Numbered from the stretch's first letter, positions 35,406-44,963 are shown. The stretch: DNA of 64,000 nucleotides from CAZEQL01 sp964514415 (GCA_964514415.1 CAZEQL010000001.1:1-64000); one strand, 5' to 3'. The notes: generated from the letters alone by a model not told the origin. A program made the numbers and translations.

Positions 35406-36170
35406 GTGAATATCTATCACATATCTTATTCATTGGACCATTATGGGACTAGAGAAGTGACTCTTTCCTTCCAGGGATGTAATTTTGAGTGCATCGGTTG
35501 TCTTCGAAAAAGGAGCAAGTATGATATCTATGCCGATAAAGAAGAGCGCATTGATATGAGCTTAGAGGGGATTATCCAAAAGGTAAATGAACTTAAGCCA
35601 CACCGAGTTTATTTTGGGGGCTATGAACCTACTCTCGACCCTGATCTAATAAGTATAATCAAGACACTTTCAAGAGCTGATCGTTATCTATGTCTGTGTA
35701 CCAACGGAAGTAAGTTAGATGAAGATTATGTAAAGGAATTAAGGAGAGCGGGGATAAATCAAGTTTTCCTCAGTGTGAAAGCTTTCGATCCAGGAAAACA
35801 TATCTACTACACAAAAGTCTCTAATGAGCTAAGTTTAAGAGCAATAAGCCTTCTTTCCAAAATGGAAGACGAGCATTTTATGCTTCATGTGGAGACAATC
35901 CTAATTCCAGGTGTAAACGATCCCGTGGATATTGAGAAGCTGGCAACATTTATCTCAGAGATAGACCCTACGATCCCACTCTGGATAGATCCCTGGGTTC
36001 CTACCTCAGAGGAATTTCGAGAACCAACAAAACAGGAGCTAATAGAAGCAGTCTCCAGGGCAATGAAGCATCTTTATGTCGTTTCTTACCTGCCTTTACA
36101 CTCCGAAATAAGTGAGATACGAAAAACAAGGAAGAAGACAGAGTTTGTGAACTGCCTGGCGAGAGAGTGA
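35406..36170 (+). CDS. radical SAM protein in cobamide locus
   Basis: A 254-residue radical SAM protein with the cluster motif CNFECIGC, a SAM-contacting FGGYEPTLD (GGxEP class) and CTNGSKLDEDYV, resembling activase or NrdG-like radical SAM enzymes. It starts with GTG after AAAGGAG. The product is unknown. Placed between the Dph6-like ATPase and BtuC, it may modify a corrinoid or activate a partner. A fragment of a second copy of its start follows directly. Confidence 0.82.
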   Translation: MNIYHISYSLDHYGTREVTLSFQGCNFECIGCLRKRSKYDIYADKEERIDMSLEGIIQKVNELKPHRVYFGGYEPTLDPDLISIIKTLSRADRYLCLCTNGSKLDEDYVKELRRAGINQVFLSVKAFDPGKHIYYTKVSNELSLRAISLLSKMEDEHFMLHVETILIPGVNDPVDIEKLATFISEIDPTIPLWIDPWVPTSEEFREPTKQELIEAVSRAMKHLYVVSYLPLHSEISEIRKTRKKTEFVNCLARE

Positions 36171-36175
36171 TTAAA

Positions 36176-36262
36176 ATGAATATCTATCATATCACTTATG
36201 CCCTAGAGGCTAAACACACTTGTCCTCTTTTAAGGGGGGATGGAAGGTTTAAGCTCAAGTAG
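36176..36262 (+). pseudogene. truncated duplicate of the radical SAM gene start
   Basis: A 28-codon frame begins MNIYHITYALEAKHTCPLLR. Its first ten residues nearly repeat MNIYHISYSL, the start of the adjacent radical SAM protein. It loses similarity afterwards and stops at 36262. It is probably a remnant of a tandem duplication, although a small expressed peptide cannot be excluded. Confidence 0.6.
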
Positions 36263-36276
36263 TGCGGGTATATTAA

Positions 36277-37401
36277 ATGATGCACTTCTCTTCCGAGTCA
36301 GTTAGCAAACCTGCTAGCGAATTTGCCCTATCCTACCCTCTTCGCTGGAAAGGCAAGGTTTATGCCTTAGTAGGACTCGCTGGGTTGCTTTTAGTAGTAA
36401 TTATTTTTGCCACTACCCTGGGAAGCGTTCACATACCCTTCTCTACCTGTTTTCAAGTCCTTTTTTCCCAGGTGCCTTTTCTCCATATCGTCCCTCCCTG
36501 TCCTGAAATTTTTGGCATGACCCTGACGATTGAGGGACTTGAGACGATAATCTTGGACGTCAGGCTTCCGCGCATCCTTTTGGCAGGTTTAGTAGGGGCA
36601 GCTTTGGCGGTAGCCGGAGCCACCTACCAAGGGTTGTTTCGCAATCCCCTGGCTGACCCTTATCTTCTCGGCGTGGCTTCGGGGGCCGGATTGGGAGCCA
36701 CTACCGCCTTCCTCATCCCTTTCACCATCTCCTGGATGAGTTTCGGAGCCGTGCCATTGTTCGCCTTTATCGGCGCCATGAGTGCTGTTGCCATTGTCTA
36801 TTCACTGGCCCGTGTGGGCAAGACACTGCCGGCAACTACCCTTATCCTGGCTGGAGTAGCTTTGGGCGCTTTCCTGTCCGCAATTACCTGTTACCTTATG
36901 ACCATCTGCGGGGAGGAACTGCACGGGATTGTATTCTGGCTGATGGGAGGGCTTTCCCTGACCAAGTGGTCTGAAGTATGGACAGTCCTCCCCTGTGTAC
37001 TGGCAGGTATCGTAGTCATCTGTCTTCATGCTCGGCCTCTCAACGTGATGCAGCTTGATGAAGAGCAGGCACAACAATTGGGCATCAATGTAGAAAGAGT
37101 TAAACTCATATTGCTGGGTACTGCGACTCTTATCACCTCCTCCGCAGTCTGTTTCACCGGACTTATCGGTTTTGTAGGCATAATCGTTCCACACGCGGTG
37201 AGGCTTATCTGGGGACCAGACCATCGTTTCTTGCTTCCCCTATCTACCCTGGTCGGTGCCATATTCCTTATCCTGGCTGACACCCTAGCCCACACTCTAC
37301 TTCCACCCACAGAGATCCCAGTAGGAGTAATCACTGCCTTCTGTGGTGCTCCTTTCTTCCTTTATTTATTGCGAAGAAAGAAAGGCCTTGCTTTCTTCTA
37401 A
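36277..37401 (+). CDS. btuC: corrinoid ABC transporter permease (BtuC/FecCD)
   Basis: A FecCD-family permease with about ten helices. Family motifs include LDVRLPRILLAGLVGAALAV, GATYQGLFRNPLADPYLLGV, LAGVALGAF, ITSSAVCFTGLIGFVGIIVPH and LPLSTLVGAIFLILADT. A 50-residue polar N-terminal stretch precedes the first helix. The associated ATPase is two genes downstream, with CbiZ between, and the binding protein is probably the BtuF at 29923. Corrinoid specificity is inferred from this context. Confidence 0.87.
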   Translation: MMHFSSESVSKPASEFALSYPLRWKGKVYALVGLAGLLLVVIIFATTLGSVHIPFSTCFQVLFSQVPFLHIVPPCPEIFGMTLTIEGLETIILDVRLPRILLAGLVGAALAVAGATYQGLFRNPLADPYLLGVASGAGLGATTAFLIPFTISWMSFGAVPLFAFIGAMSAVAIVYSLARVGKTLPATTLILAGVALGAFLSAITCYLMTICGEELHGIVFWLMGGLSLTKWSEVWTVLPCVLAGIVVICLHARPLNVMQLDEEQAQQLGINVERVKLILLGTATLITSSAVCFTGLIGFVGIIVPHAVRLIWGPDHRFLLPLSTLVGAIFLILADTLAHTLLPPTEIPVGVITAFCGAPFFLYLLRRKKGLAFF

Positions 37402-37411
37402 GAGGAGAAAA

Positions 37412-38146
37412 ATGAGAGAAAAGGAAATCGAAATCAACTTAGAAGGGATAAAAGCTGGAATAATTTATCACCAGTTTCAAAGAATAGAAGTAAAGACCTT
37501 CTTAGCTTACTTCGCCAAGGAAAGGAGGTGTTTAAACACCAGGGAGGGATTTAAGAAGATAAAAGTGGTGGCTAATAATTATACTCCTCCCAGTTTATGG
37601 GAATTTACGCATCAAAATTACGATGCTCATAGGAACCAGATTTTCAGCGACTTAAATCTTTCTCCAGCCAAAACAGCTATGCTATGTACCGGAGCGGATA
37701 TGGATAACCTCGCCGTCAAGTGGGAAGAATACCAGGAGTTTAAAGTCTTTGCTCTGGTTACCGCAGGAATAAAATCCAATGCCCAAAGGATAGGGGTTGA
37801 TAAAGCAGGGAGCCTGGAAAGAGAAGGAATTTTTGAGACTTTAGGCACTATTAACATAATAGTTCTAACCAACGCCTCGCTCTCAGAAGGGGCACTGGCT
37901 CGAGGGATAATTACCTTAACTGAAGCAAAGGTAATAGCCCTTGAAGATTTGGATATTAGAAGCTCTTACAATCCTGAAATTCGAGCTACGGGCACAGGAA
38001 CCGATAACGCTATAATAGTATCCGGTGGAGGGCCAAAGATAAATTATCTGGGTGGACATAGCAAGATGGGCGAGCTTATGGCCAGGGCAGTAACTTCGGC
38101 AGTGAAAGAGGCTATCTTTAAGCAAAACGGGATTGAAGTGCCATGA
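37412..38146 (+). CDS. cbiZ: adenosylcobinamide amidohydrolase CbiZ
   Basis: CbiZ cleaves the lower-loop side chain of cobamides or cobinamide to give cobyric acid, so that a different lower ligand can be installed. The family blocks are LCTGADMDNLAV, FALVTAGIKSNAQRIGVDKAG, IVLTNASLSEGALARGIITLTEAK, GTGTDNAIIVSGG and YLGGHSKMGELMARAV. The ATG at 37412 follows an AGAGGAG site. Its stop overlaps the ATPase gene by ATGA. Lying between btuC and btuD, it couples uptake with remodelling. Confidence 0.93.
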   Translation: MREKEIEINLEGIKAGIIYHQFQRIEVKTFLAYFAKERRCLNTREGFKKIKVVANNYTPPSLWEFTHQNYDAHRNQIFSDLNLSPAKTAMLCTGADMDNLAVKWEEYQEFKVFALVTAGIKSNAQRIGVDKAGSLEREGIFETLGTINIIVLTNASLSEGALARGIITLTEAKVIALEDLDIRSSYNPEIRATGTGTDNAIIVSGGGPKINYLGGHSKMGELMARAVTSAVKEAIFKQNGIEVP

Positions 38147-38949
38147 TTAAATTAAAGGATGTCAGTCTGGGCTATGACCATCAAGCCATCTTAAATGATA
38201 TAAATCTGAAGGCGGTGCCAGGCAAAATGTTAGGTCTCATCGGACCTAATGGCTCTGGGAAATCAACCTTGCTCAAGGGAATAACCCGGGTGATTAATCT
38301 TTTCTCCGGGTACATCTTCGTTGACGGCAGGGACATAAAAGACATTAAGAGAGATGAAATTGCTCGCCTTCTCGCCACGGTACCGCAAAGTCCCGTTTTA
38401 CCTGAGGCGTTTACTGCCTTTGAAATGGTGCTTATGGGACGAACACCCCACCTGGGATTTCTCCGCTATGAAAGCAGAGAGGATATAGCCATTGCCTGGC
38501 AAGCGATGGAGATGACGCAGACAAAAGCTTTGGCCGAGCGCAGAATGGGTGAGCTTTCTGGGGGTGAGAGACAAAGGCTCATCATTGCTAGAGCACTGAC
38601 CCAGCAGCCGAAGGCAATCCTTCTTGATGAGCCGACAGCACATCTGGACATAAATCATCAGGTCGAGATTCTCAACCTGGTTAAGAGGCTCTGCCTGGAG
38701 CAAAATTTGACCGTCATTGCTGCCCTGCACGATTTGAATTTAGCCGCTCAATACTGTGATTGGCTAGTCATGCTAAATAAAGGGGGAATTTACACTGAGG
38801 GAACAGCACAGGATGTACTTACAGTTCAGAATATTAAAAGTGTTTATGGAACTGAAGTATGCGTCTATCCTCATCCAGTTAATAAGTTGCCTACTACCCT
38901 TATTACGGCTGGTGGAGGTATAGAGGAAAGAACTTATACTCAGCGGTAG
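38143..38949 (+). CDS. btuD: corrinoid ABC transporter ATPase (BtuD/FecE)
   Basis: ABC ATPase of the FecE type with Walker A GPNGSGKST, the Q-loop TVPQSPVLPE, signature ELSGGERQRLIIARAL, Walker B AILLDEPTAHLD and the switch histidine in ALHDLNLAAQYCDW. It energises BtuC. It overlaps cbiZ and is followed 7 bp later by cbiB. Confidence 0.9.
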   Translation: MIKLKDVSLGYDHQAILNDINLKAVPGKMLGLIGPNGSGKSTLLKGITRVINLFSGYIFVDGRDIKDIKRDEIARLLATVPQSPVLPEAFTAFEMVLMGRTPHLGFLRYESREDIAIAWQAMEMTQTKALAERRMGELSGGERQRLIIARALTQQPKAILLDEPTAHLDINHQVEILNLVKRLCLEQNLTVIAALHDLNLAAQYCDWLVMLNKGGIYTEGTAQDVLTVQNIKSVYGTEVCVYPHPVNKLPTTLITAGGGIEERTYTQR

Positions 38950-38956
38950 AAAAACT

Positions 38957-39889
38957 GTGGAACTTTTATTCATTTTGTTCTTGGCTCTAGTACTCGACCT
39001 TCTATTTGGAGAGCTACCTCGAGCCATACATCCAGTGGTGTGGATGGGAAAACTCATCTCCCTCTGGAAAAAGCTCGCCCCTGTTCGGGGCACGAAGGCT
39101 CAATTAGCCTATGGCGGCGGCACAGTTCTGCTTACTATTCTTATTTTCGCTTCGCCCGTTTATTTCCTTCTACTTTATGTAAGGAATATCAGTCCTGTAG
39201 CCTATGTAATCACTGGTGCCCTGCTACTGAAAACGACCTTTTCTTTTAAAGAACTGCGCCGGAGCGCTTTTGACATCAAGGCGCTTTTAGCCGAGGATAA
39301 TCTAGAGGAGGCGCGGGAGAAGATGCCTGCTCTGGTCAGCCGTGAAACTCAAAATCTGGGAAAGCCAGCGCTGGTATCAGCAACGGTGGAGTCGCTGGCG
39401 GAGAATACCTGTGATAGCTTCGTTGCCCCTTTGTTCTACTTTTTGCTTCTTGGCGTGCCTGGCGCTGTGGCTTATCGGGTGGTGAACACCTGGGACTCCA
39501 TGATCGGCTATCATGGGAAATATGAATACTTAGGCAGGTGCCCTGCTAAATTGGATGACGTCCTAAATTTTATCCCATCTCGGATCTCAGGGCTCCTGCT
39601 AGTAATAGCTGCCTATCTATGCAGGAAAGATGGCAAGAACGCCTGGCAGGTCATGCTTCACGACCATGGCAAAACTGAGAGTCCCAATGCGGGCTGGCCA
39701 ATGAGTGCCGTAGCCGGAGCACTCAGGGTTCGACTAGAAAAAGCCGGTTGCTATAGCTTGGGCAATCCTAACAATCTCTTATCACCCCAGCTCATTTCCT
39801 CTGGAATAAATTTAGTGGAAGTGGCTGCTCTACTTTGGGTTTTAGTCTATTCGATTGTGGAGGTAACGTATTTTGCCTTTATTGCCTAG
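38957..39889 (+). CDS. cbiB: adenosylcobinamide-phosphate synthase CbiB
   Basis: Membrane enzyme that attaches aminopropanol phosphate to adenosylcobyric acid. It begins with GTG and shows LDLLFGELPRAIHPVVWMGK, then FVAPLFYFLLLGVPGAVAYRVVNTWDSMIGY and a DDVLNFIPSRISG segment, all typical of CbiB/CobD. About 310 residues and several helices fit the family. It supplies the step after CbiZ in the remodelling route and is followed by the aminopropanol-phosphate-forming enzyme. Confidence 0.94.
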   Translation: MELLFILFLALVLDLLFGELPRAIHPVVWMGKLISLWKKLAPVRGTKAQLAYGGGTVLLTILIFASPVYFLLLYVRNISPVAYVITGALLLKTTFSFKELRRSAFDIKALLAEDNLEEAREKMPALVSRETQNLGKPALVSATVESLAENTCDSFVAPLFYFLLLGVPGAVAYRVVNTWDSMIGYHGKYEYLGRCPAKLDDVLNFIPSRISGLLLVIAAYLCRKDGKNAWQVMLHDHGKTESPNAGWPMSAVAGALRVRLEKAGCYSLGNPNNLLSPQLISSGINLVEVAALLWVLVYSIVEVTYFAFIA

Positions 39890-39905
39890 GCCGGAGATAC
39901 AAAGT

Positions 39906-40979
39906 ATGGCAGTCTGCCCACATGGGGGTATTGACTATGGAGAGGTAGGAATACTGGGCATTGCTCCTCAAGATATTCTTGATTTCAGTGCTAATCTAAA
40001 CCCTTTTGGCCCACCACCAAGAGCAATGGAGGCATTATGCGAGCGCCATAACGAACTGAGTGAGATAATTTCCCATTATCCTGATTCCGAAGTTCGCTGT
40101 CTGAGGTGTTCCCTGGCTGATAAACTATGTGTACATATGGAAAATATACTCGTTGGTAGCGGTTCTACCGAGCTTATACGTCTTGCTGTTTTGGCTTATT
40201 TTGGTAAAGGGGATTGTGTTTTAATCATTGAGCCTACTTACGGTGAATACCAGGTTGCCTGCCAGATTGCTGGAGCATCTCTTATAAAACAGCAGCTCTC
40301 CCCACAAAATGGTTTCTATCTCAATGCAAATGAGACCGTTGAATTAATCCAACAGCATCGCCCCAAAGGTGTCTTTGTCTGTAATCCCAATAATCCTACA
40401 GGGAGGTATCTTTCACGAATAGATTTCGAGCGAATTCTGGATGTCGGTAAGGATTCTTTAATAATTCTAGACGAAGCTTATGTCAGCTTCGTGGATGGCA
40501 CCTGGTCCTCTCTGAATATGATTGAAGGAAATAACCTACTCATCTTGCGCTCTATGACCAAGGACCATACCATGGCCGGACTCCGCCTGGGTTATGGAAT
40601 AGCAAAGGAGGAAATTATCGCCAACCTTCGTCGCATCTGTCCGCCATGGAATGTCAACGCGCTGGCTCAAAAAGCGGGGGTTATCGCTGTGAACGAAGAG
40701 GAATACTTAAAGAGATGCCAGAATGAGATTAGAGAGGCGAAGGCTTATCTTTATGCTGAGCTTTCTCATCTCGGCTTGCCCCCACTCCCTTCAGAGGCAA
40801 ATTTCTTCCTGGTCGAGGTGGGAGATGCTTCAGGAGTGCGGCGTGAATTGCTTGAACGAAAAATACTGGTGCGGGATTGTACCTCGTTTGGCCTGCCCCG
40901 ATACATCCGCATCGCCCCCCGCACCCTTCCCGAATGCCAGAAGTTGGTTGTCGCTATTATGGAGGTGAGAGGCAGGTGA
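39906..40979 (+). CDS. cobD: threonine-phosphate decarboxylase-like aminotransferase (CobD)
   Basis: A fold-type I PLP enzyme of the HisC/CobD group. It starts PHGGIDYGEVGILGI and DILDFSANLNPFGPP, with the PLP lysine in LRSMTKDHTMAGLRLGY. CobD decarboxylates threonine phosphate to make the aminopropanol linker that CbiB uses. The neighbours support CobD over HisC. The ATG at 39906 fits the family N-terminus. A TTG at 39873 with a better GGAGG site would add 11 residues and overlap cbiB. Confidence 0.88.
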   Translation: MAVCPHGGIDYGEVGILGIAPQDILDFSANLNPFGPPPRAMEALCERHNELSEIISHYPDSEVRCLRCSLADKLCVHMENILVGSGSTELIRLAVLAYFGKGDCVLIIEPTYGEYQVACQIAGASLIKQQLSPQNGFYLNANETVELIQQHRPKGVFVCNPNNPTGRYLSRIDFERILDVGKDSLIILDEAYVSFVDGTWSSLNMIEGNNLLILRSMTKDHTMAGLRLGYGIAKEEIIANLRRICPPWNVNALAQKAGVIAVNEEEYLKRCQNEIREAKAYLYAELSHLGLPPLPSEANFFLVEVGDASGVRRELLERKILVRDCTSFGLPRYIRIAPRTLPECQKLVVAIMEVRGR

Positions 40980-40984
40980 TTAAA

Positions 40985-42505
40985 ATGCGGGCTAAGACTC
41001 TGATGATACAGGGAACCTCTTCCTCGGTGGGCAAGAGTGTTCTGGTTACTGCCCTCTGCCGCATCTTCAAGCAGGATGGCTTTCGTGTAGCACCCTTTAA
41101 GGCACAGAATATGGCGCTCAATTCTTTCGTCACTAAGGATGGGGAGGAAATGGGTCGGGCTCAAGTGGTACAAGCAGAGGCAGCAGGGATCGAGCCCAGA
41201 GTGGATATGAACCCTGTATTGATCAAACCAGAGGCAGATGCTAAGTCTCAGGTAATCGTTCGAGGTAAAGTGGCAAAAACTATCTCTGCCGAGAAATATT
41301 ACCGCTACACTCCTTATTTACTAAAGATAGTGGAAGACTCGCTAAACCATCTCTGTTCTACCTACGATGTGGTGATTATCGAAGGAGCTGGAAGTCCGGC
41401 GGAGATAAATCTCAAGGCGAGGGAGATAGTCAACATGCGGATATCCAAAATAGCCCATGCTCCTGTTATTCTGGTAGGGGATATTGACAGGGGAGGAGTT
41501 TTTGCCTCCCTGGTGGGCACACTGGAGTTACTGGAAGAAGATGAGCGTAACTACATTAAGGGTTTTATTATTAACAAGTTCCGCGGCGACTTGAAGCTGC
41601 TCCAGCCGGGACTTGAGCTTCTCGAGAAACACACGGCAAAACCCGTCCTTGGCGTAGTGCCTTACTTTCGCGGCATTACCATTGCCCAGGAAGACTCAGT
41701 CTATCTTGAGGAGAGGATAGAAAATACGCCGTCTTCTGACTTGGATATCGCCATTATTCACCTCCCCCATATTTCCAACTACGATGATTTTGACCCACTG
41801 GAAGAGGAGGGTTGCAGGGTGCACTATATAGCCTATCCTTGCGAGCTAGGCTCCCCTGACCTCATTATACTGCCTGGCACTAAGAGTACTATCAGCGATC
41901 TTCTTTATCTCTGGCGGTCGGGATTGGCTGAGGATATTATTCAGCAGGCGAGGAACGGTGTGCCAGTAGTGGGCATCTGTGGTGGCTATCAAATATTGGG
42001 GAGAAGCCTCCACGACCCAGGCGGCATAGAATCATCGGAGGACAGTGCCCTGGGATTGGGGTTGCTGGACATGACGACTACTTTTACTCCGGGAAAATCC
42101 ACCACTCAAGTCAGGGCGCGAGTGGCAGCCAACCATGGATTACTTGAGAAGATGAAGGGACAGGAACTCGTGGGCTATGAGATACACATGGGGCAGACCG
42201 AGAACATTGGAGATATGAGTGCCTTCCACATCTTTGAAACACCACAGGGCAAGACTGATTATTCCGATGGCACACTCAATGCCCAGGGCATGGTATTGGG
42301 AACCTATTTGCATGGCTTGTTCCACAATTTTGGCTTCAGTCGAACCTTGCTTAATTTCCTGCGACGACGCCGTGGATTGCCCCAGAGGTCAGGTGGAGCT
42401 ACAATGGGAAAAGAACAGCAATATGACAGGCTGGCAGAGTTGGTGCGCCGCAGCCTTGATATGGCCGCCATCTATAAAATAATGGATGAGGGCATCAAGG
42501 CATGA
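40985..42505 (+). CDS. cbiP: cobyric acid synthase CbiP/CobQ
   Basis: Glutamine-dependent amidase that completes the corrin side-chain amides to give cobyric acid. The N-terminal dethiobiotin-synthase-like ATPase domain has MIQGTSSSVGKSVLVTALCR and FKAQNMALNS. The C-terminal class I glutaminase-like domain has the nucleophile in GICGGYQILG and a histidine in GTYLHGLFHN. An alternative GTG start at 40976 overlaps the cobD stop. No other corrin-ring genes lie in the window, so it may act on incompletely amidated salvaged corrinoids. Confidence 0.94.
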   Translation: MRAKTLMIQGTSSSVGKSVLVTALCRIFKQDGFRVAPFKAQNMALNSFVTKDGEEMGRAQVVQAEAAGIEPRVDMNPVLIKPEADAKSQVIVRGKVAKTISAEKYYRYTPYLLKIVEDSLNHLCSTYDVVIIEGAGSPAEINLKAREIVNMRISKIAHAPVILVGDIDRGGVFASLVGTLELLEEDERNYIKGFIINKFRGDLKLLQPGLELLEKHTAKPVLGVVPYFRGITIAQEDSVYLEERIENTPSSDLDIAIIHLPHISNYDDFDPLEEEGCRVHYIAYPCELGSPDLIILPGTKSTISDLLYLWRSGLAEDIIQQARNGVPVVGICGGYQILGRSLHDPGGIESSEDSALGLGLLDMTTTFTPGKSTTQVRARVAANHGLLEKMKGQELVGYEIHMGQTENIGDMSAFHIFETPQGKTDYSDGTLNAQGMVLGTYLHGLFHNFGFSRTLLNFLRRRRGLPQRSGGATMGKEQQYDRLAELVRRSLDMAAIYKIMDEGIKA

Positions 42506-43047
42506 CGGAAAACGGAGAAAAGAAGGAAGTCTTCTCAAAGGGGCTAACTCAGGTTTATACTGGGGACGGCAAAGGCAAAACTACAGCAGCCCTAGGGTTG
42601 GCTCTCAGAGCGGTGGGTTGTGGAATGAAAGCCATCATCATCCAATTTATCAAAGGTGACCATACTTGTGGGGAGCATCTTTTTGCTGCCCGATACCATC
42701 CCTTCGACATAGTGCAGCTAAACACTGAGAGCAGCTTCAACCAGACTACAGAGGGGCTTTGTTCAATTACTCGGCAGACTTTAGCCCTCGCCGAGAGAGC
42801 CATCACCCAAGGTGGCTACGACGTGGTTGTCCTCGATGAGATATTTGTTGCTGTAAGTAAAGGACTAGTAAGTACGGAGCAAGTATTAAGTTTGATGAAT
42901 AAGAAGCCTGAGAAAGTGGAACTAATTTTAACTGGACGCGGGGCGCCGAAGGAAATCATTCGACAAGCAGACCTGGTTACCCAAATGGTGGCAGTTAAAC
43001 ATCCATTTACTAAAGGAATTGCAGCACGAAGAGGCATTGAATACTGA
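42502..43047 (+). CDS. cobO: corrinoid adenosyltransferase (CobA/CobO type)
   Basis: Transfers the adenosyl group from ATP to cob(I)alamin or precursors. The P-loop is YTGDGKGKTTAALGLALRAVG. Further family blocks are IIIQFIKGDHTCGEH, VVVLDEIFVAVSKGLV and LTGRGAPKEIIRQADLVTQM. At 181 residues the length is normal. Its ATG overlaps the cbiP stop by four bases. Confidence 0.94.
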   Translation: MTENGEKKEVFSKGLTQVYTGDGKGKTTAALGLALRAVGCGMKAIIIQFIKGDHTCGEHLFAARYHPFDIVQLNTESSFNQTTEGLCSITRQTLALAERAITQGGYDVVVLDEIFVAVSKGLVSTEQVLSLMNKKPEKVELILTGRGAPKEIIRQADLVTQMVAVKHPFTKGIAARRGIEY

Positions 43048-43120
43048 AACCAGTAACTGATAGATGCAAGCTTTCAGATCGCATACCTTAACAAAATAAA
43101 GGAAGGGGAGGATAAAGGTA

Positions 43121-44176
43121 ATGAACGATTCTCTATCGCAAGTATTAAAGCAAATAAAGCCTTTAGACAACGAGGCAATGGAGGCAGCTCGAGCACGACA
43201 GGACGAATTAACCAAACCCAAAGGGAGCTTGGGGCGACTGGAGGAGTTATCCATCAAGATAGCCGGCATCAGAGGCAAGATGATTCGTGGTTTTGAACAC
43301 AAAGCTATTGTGACCATGGCTGCAGATCATGGCGTGGTAAGTGAAGGAATAGCCCTTTACCCTCAAGAGGTCACAAAACAGATGGTATTCAACTTCCTCA
43401 ACGGTGGCGCTGGCATAAATGTTCTGGCTCGATTTATCGGCGCTCGCGTTGTCGTGGTTGATATGGGTGTAATTGGGGGATTTGAGCTTCATCCCAACCT
43501 CATTTGCAAGATGATAGACTTCGGCACCATGGACATGACCAAAGGTCCAGCTATGACTCAGCGACAGACACTGGATGCCATTGATAGCGGCATCGAGGTG
43601 ATAGAGGCTGAGATAGCCAAAGGGCTTGACATCGTGGGTACTGGAGACATGGGCATTGGCAATACCACTGCCAGCAGCGCCATATGTGCTGCTATCACCG
43701 GCGAACCGGTAGAAAAGGTCACCGGACGAGGTGCGGGACTCGATGATGAGCAACTGGCACACAAAGTCAAGATGACTCAAAAGGCTCTAGCTATCAATAA
43801 GCCCAACCCTCAAGACCCCATAGATGTGTTGAGCAAAGTCGGAGGCTTTGAAATTGGCGGGCTTGTAGGAGTTATGCTCGGAGCAGCAGCGCATCGCGTT
43901 CCTGTAGTCATTGATGGCTTTATTTCAGGAGCCGCTGCACTCATAGCCACCGAACTTGCGCCCGGGCTAAAAGATTATCTTATTGCTGCTCACCTATCTG
44001 CCGAGAGCGGGCACAGAACAATGCTGGATTATATGGAATTGACCCCGCTACTAAGCCTGGAGATGCGTCTTGGTGAGGGGACTGGGGCAGCACTGGGCAT
44101 AGCAATTGTTGAGGCAGCGGTGAAAACCTTAGCTGAAATGGCAACTTTCGGGGAGGCCGGCATTTCAAAGGCTTAG
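43121..44176 (+). CDS. cobT: nicotinate-nucleotide:dimethylbenzimidazole phosphoribosyltransferase CobT
   Basis: Activates the lower-ligand base to its alpha-ribotide. It carries LTKPKGSLGRLEELS, MAADHGVVSEG, VTGRGAGLDDEQL, DGFISGAAALIA and SAESGHRTML, and the catalytic glutamate in RLGEGTGAALGI. At 351 residues it is full-length. A 73-bp gap with AGGGGAGGA precedes it. CobT specificity decides which lower ligand the organism can install. Confidence 0.95.
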   Translation: MNDSLSQVLKQIKPLDNEAMEAARARQDELTKPKGSLGRLEELSIKIAGIRGKMIRGFEHKAIVTMAADHGVVSEGIALYPQEVTKQMVFNFLNGGAGINVLARFIGARVVVVDMGVIGGFELHPNLICKMIDFGTMDMTKGPAMTQRQTLDAIDSGIEVIEAEIAKGLDIVGTGDMGIGNTTASSAICAAITGEPVEKVTGRGAGLDDEQLAHKVKMTQKALAINKPNPQDPIDVLSKVGGFEIGGLVGVMLGAAAHRVPVVIDGFISGAAALIATELAPGLKDYLIAAHLSAESGHRTMLDYMELTPLLSLEMRLGEGTGAALGIAIVEAAVKTLAEMATFGEAGISKA

Positions 44177-44192
44177 AAAAAAAGCAGAATAG

Positions 44193-44960
44193 ATGAGATT
44201 CTGGAGTGCATGGCAATTCCTTACCATAATCCCCTCCCCTCACCACAGAGAGCACAGCGCTGAGGACCCGGGGAAATCAACAATTTTCTTTCCTGTGGTA
44301 GGGCTCTTTTTAGGGGCAGTGCTATTTGGGCTTGACCTTCTGCTGAGGTTATTTTTGCCTTCGCTGTTAATCAATGCCTTGCTTGTTATTGCTCTTGTTA
44401 TCCTCACGGGAGCACTACATATGGATGGCTTTATTGATACCTGCGATGGGTTTGTTATACGAAGCTCAGTTTCAGACAGGTTAAAAGTTATGAGCGATAG
44501 CCGAGTTGGTGGATTTGGGGTGGTCGGGGGATGCTGCCTCATTATTGCCAAGTTTGCGGCTTTGGTTACCCTGCCACAGGAGTTGCGAGCAAGTGCCCTC
44601 ATGCTTATGCCTGTCCTGAGTCGCTGGGGGATAGTATATGCTATTTATGCCTTCCCTACAGCTAAGAATGAAGGTATGGGATGGGCTATCAAGCAAGGGA
44701 CAAATTGGAAAGTGATGGCAATAGCAACCCTGTTTGCCTTAATTATAGCACTGGTTTTGCTGAACTGGTGGGGAGCAGCGCTCCTGGTAACGCTTTGCCT
44801 TATTCTCTTAGGGGGTTCAAAATATCTCTGCTCTAGATTTGGAGGGCTTACCGGCGATAGCTACGGTGCTATAAGTGAGTTTGCTGAAGTAATCGTGTTG
44901 ATTCTGGTGTTTATAATTGGAGAAATGGGAGGGGCCGGTTGGTTAGGCTCATTCTTGTAA
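44193..44960 (+). CDS. cobS: adenosylcobinamide-GDP ribazoletransferase (cobalamin synthase) CobS
   Basis: Integral membrane enzyme that joins the activated corrinoid and alpha-ribazole. The metal-binding motif is MDGFIDTCDGFV, followed by KVMSDSRVGGFGVVG and GLTGDSYGAISEFAEV, all typical. It has six to seven helices. It follows cobT by 16 bp and precedes cobU by 3 bp. Confidence 0.94.
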   Translation: MRFWSAWQFLTIIPSPHHREHSAEDPGKSTIFFPVVGLFLGAVLFGLDLLLRLFLPSLLINALLVIALVILTGALHMDGFIDTCDGFVIRSSVSDRLKVMSDSRVGGFGVVGGCCLIIAKFAALVTLPQELRASALMLMPVLSRWGIVYAIYAFPTAKNEGMGWAIKQGTNWKVMAIATLFALIIALVLLNWWGAALLVTLCLILLGGSKYLCSRFGGLTGDSYGAISEFAEVIVLILVFIIGEMGGAGWLGSFL

Positions 44961-44963
44961 AAT

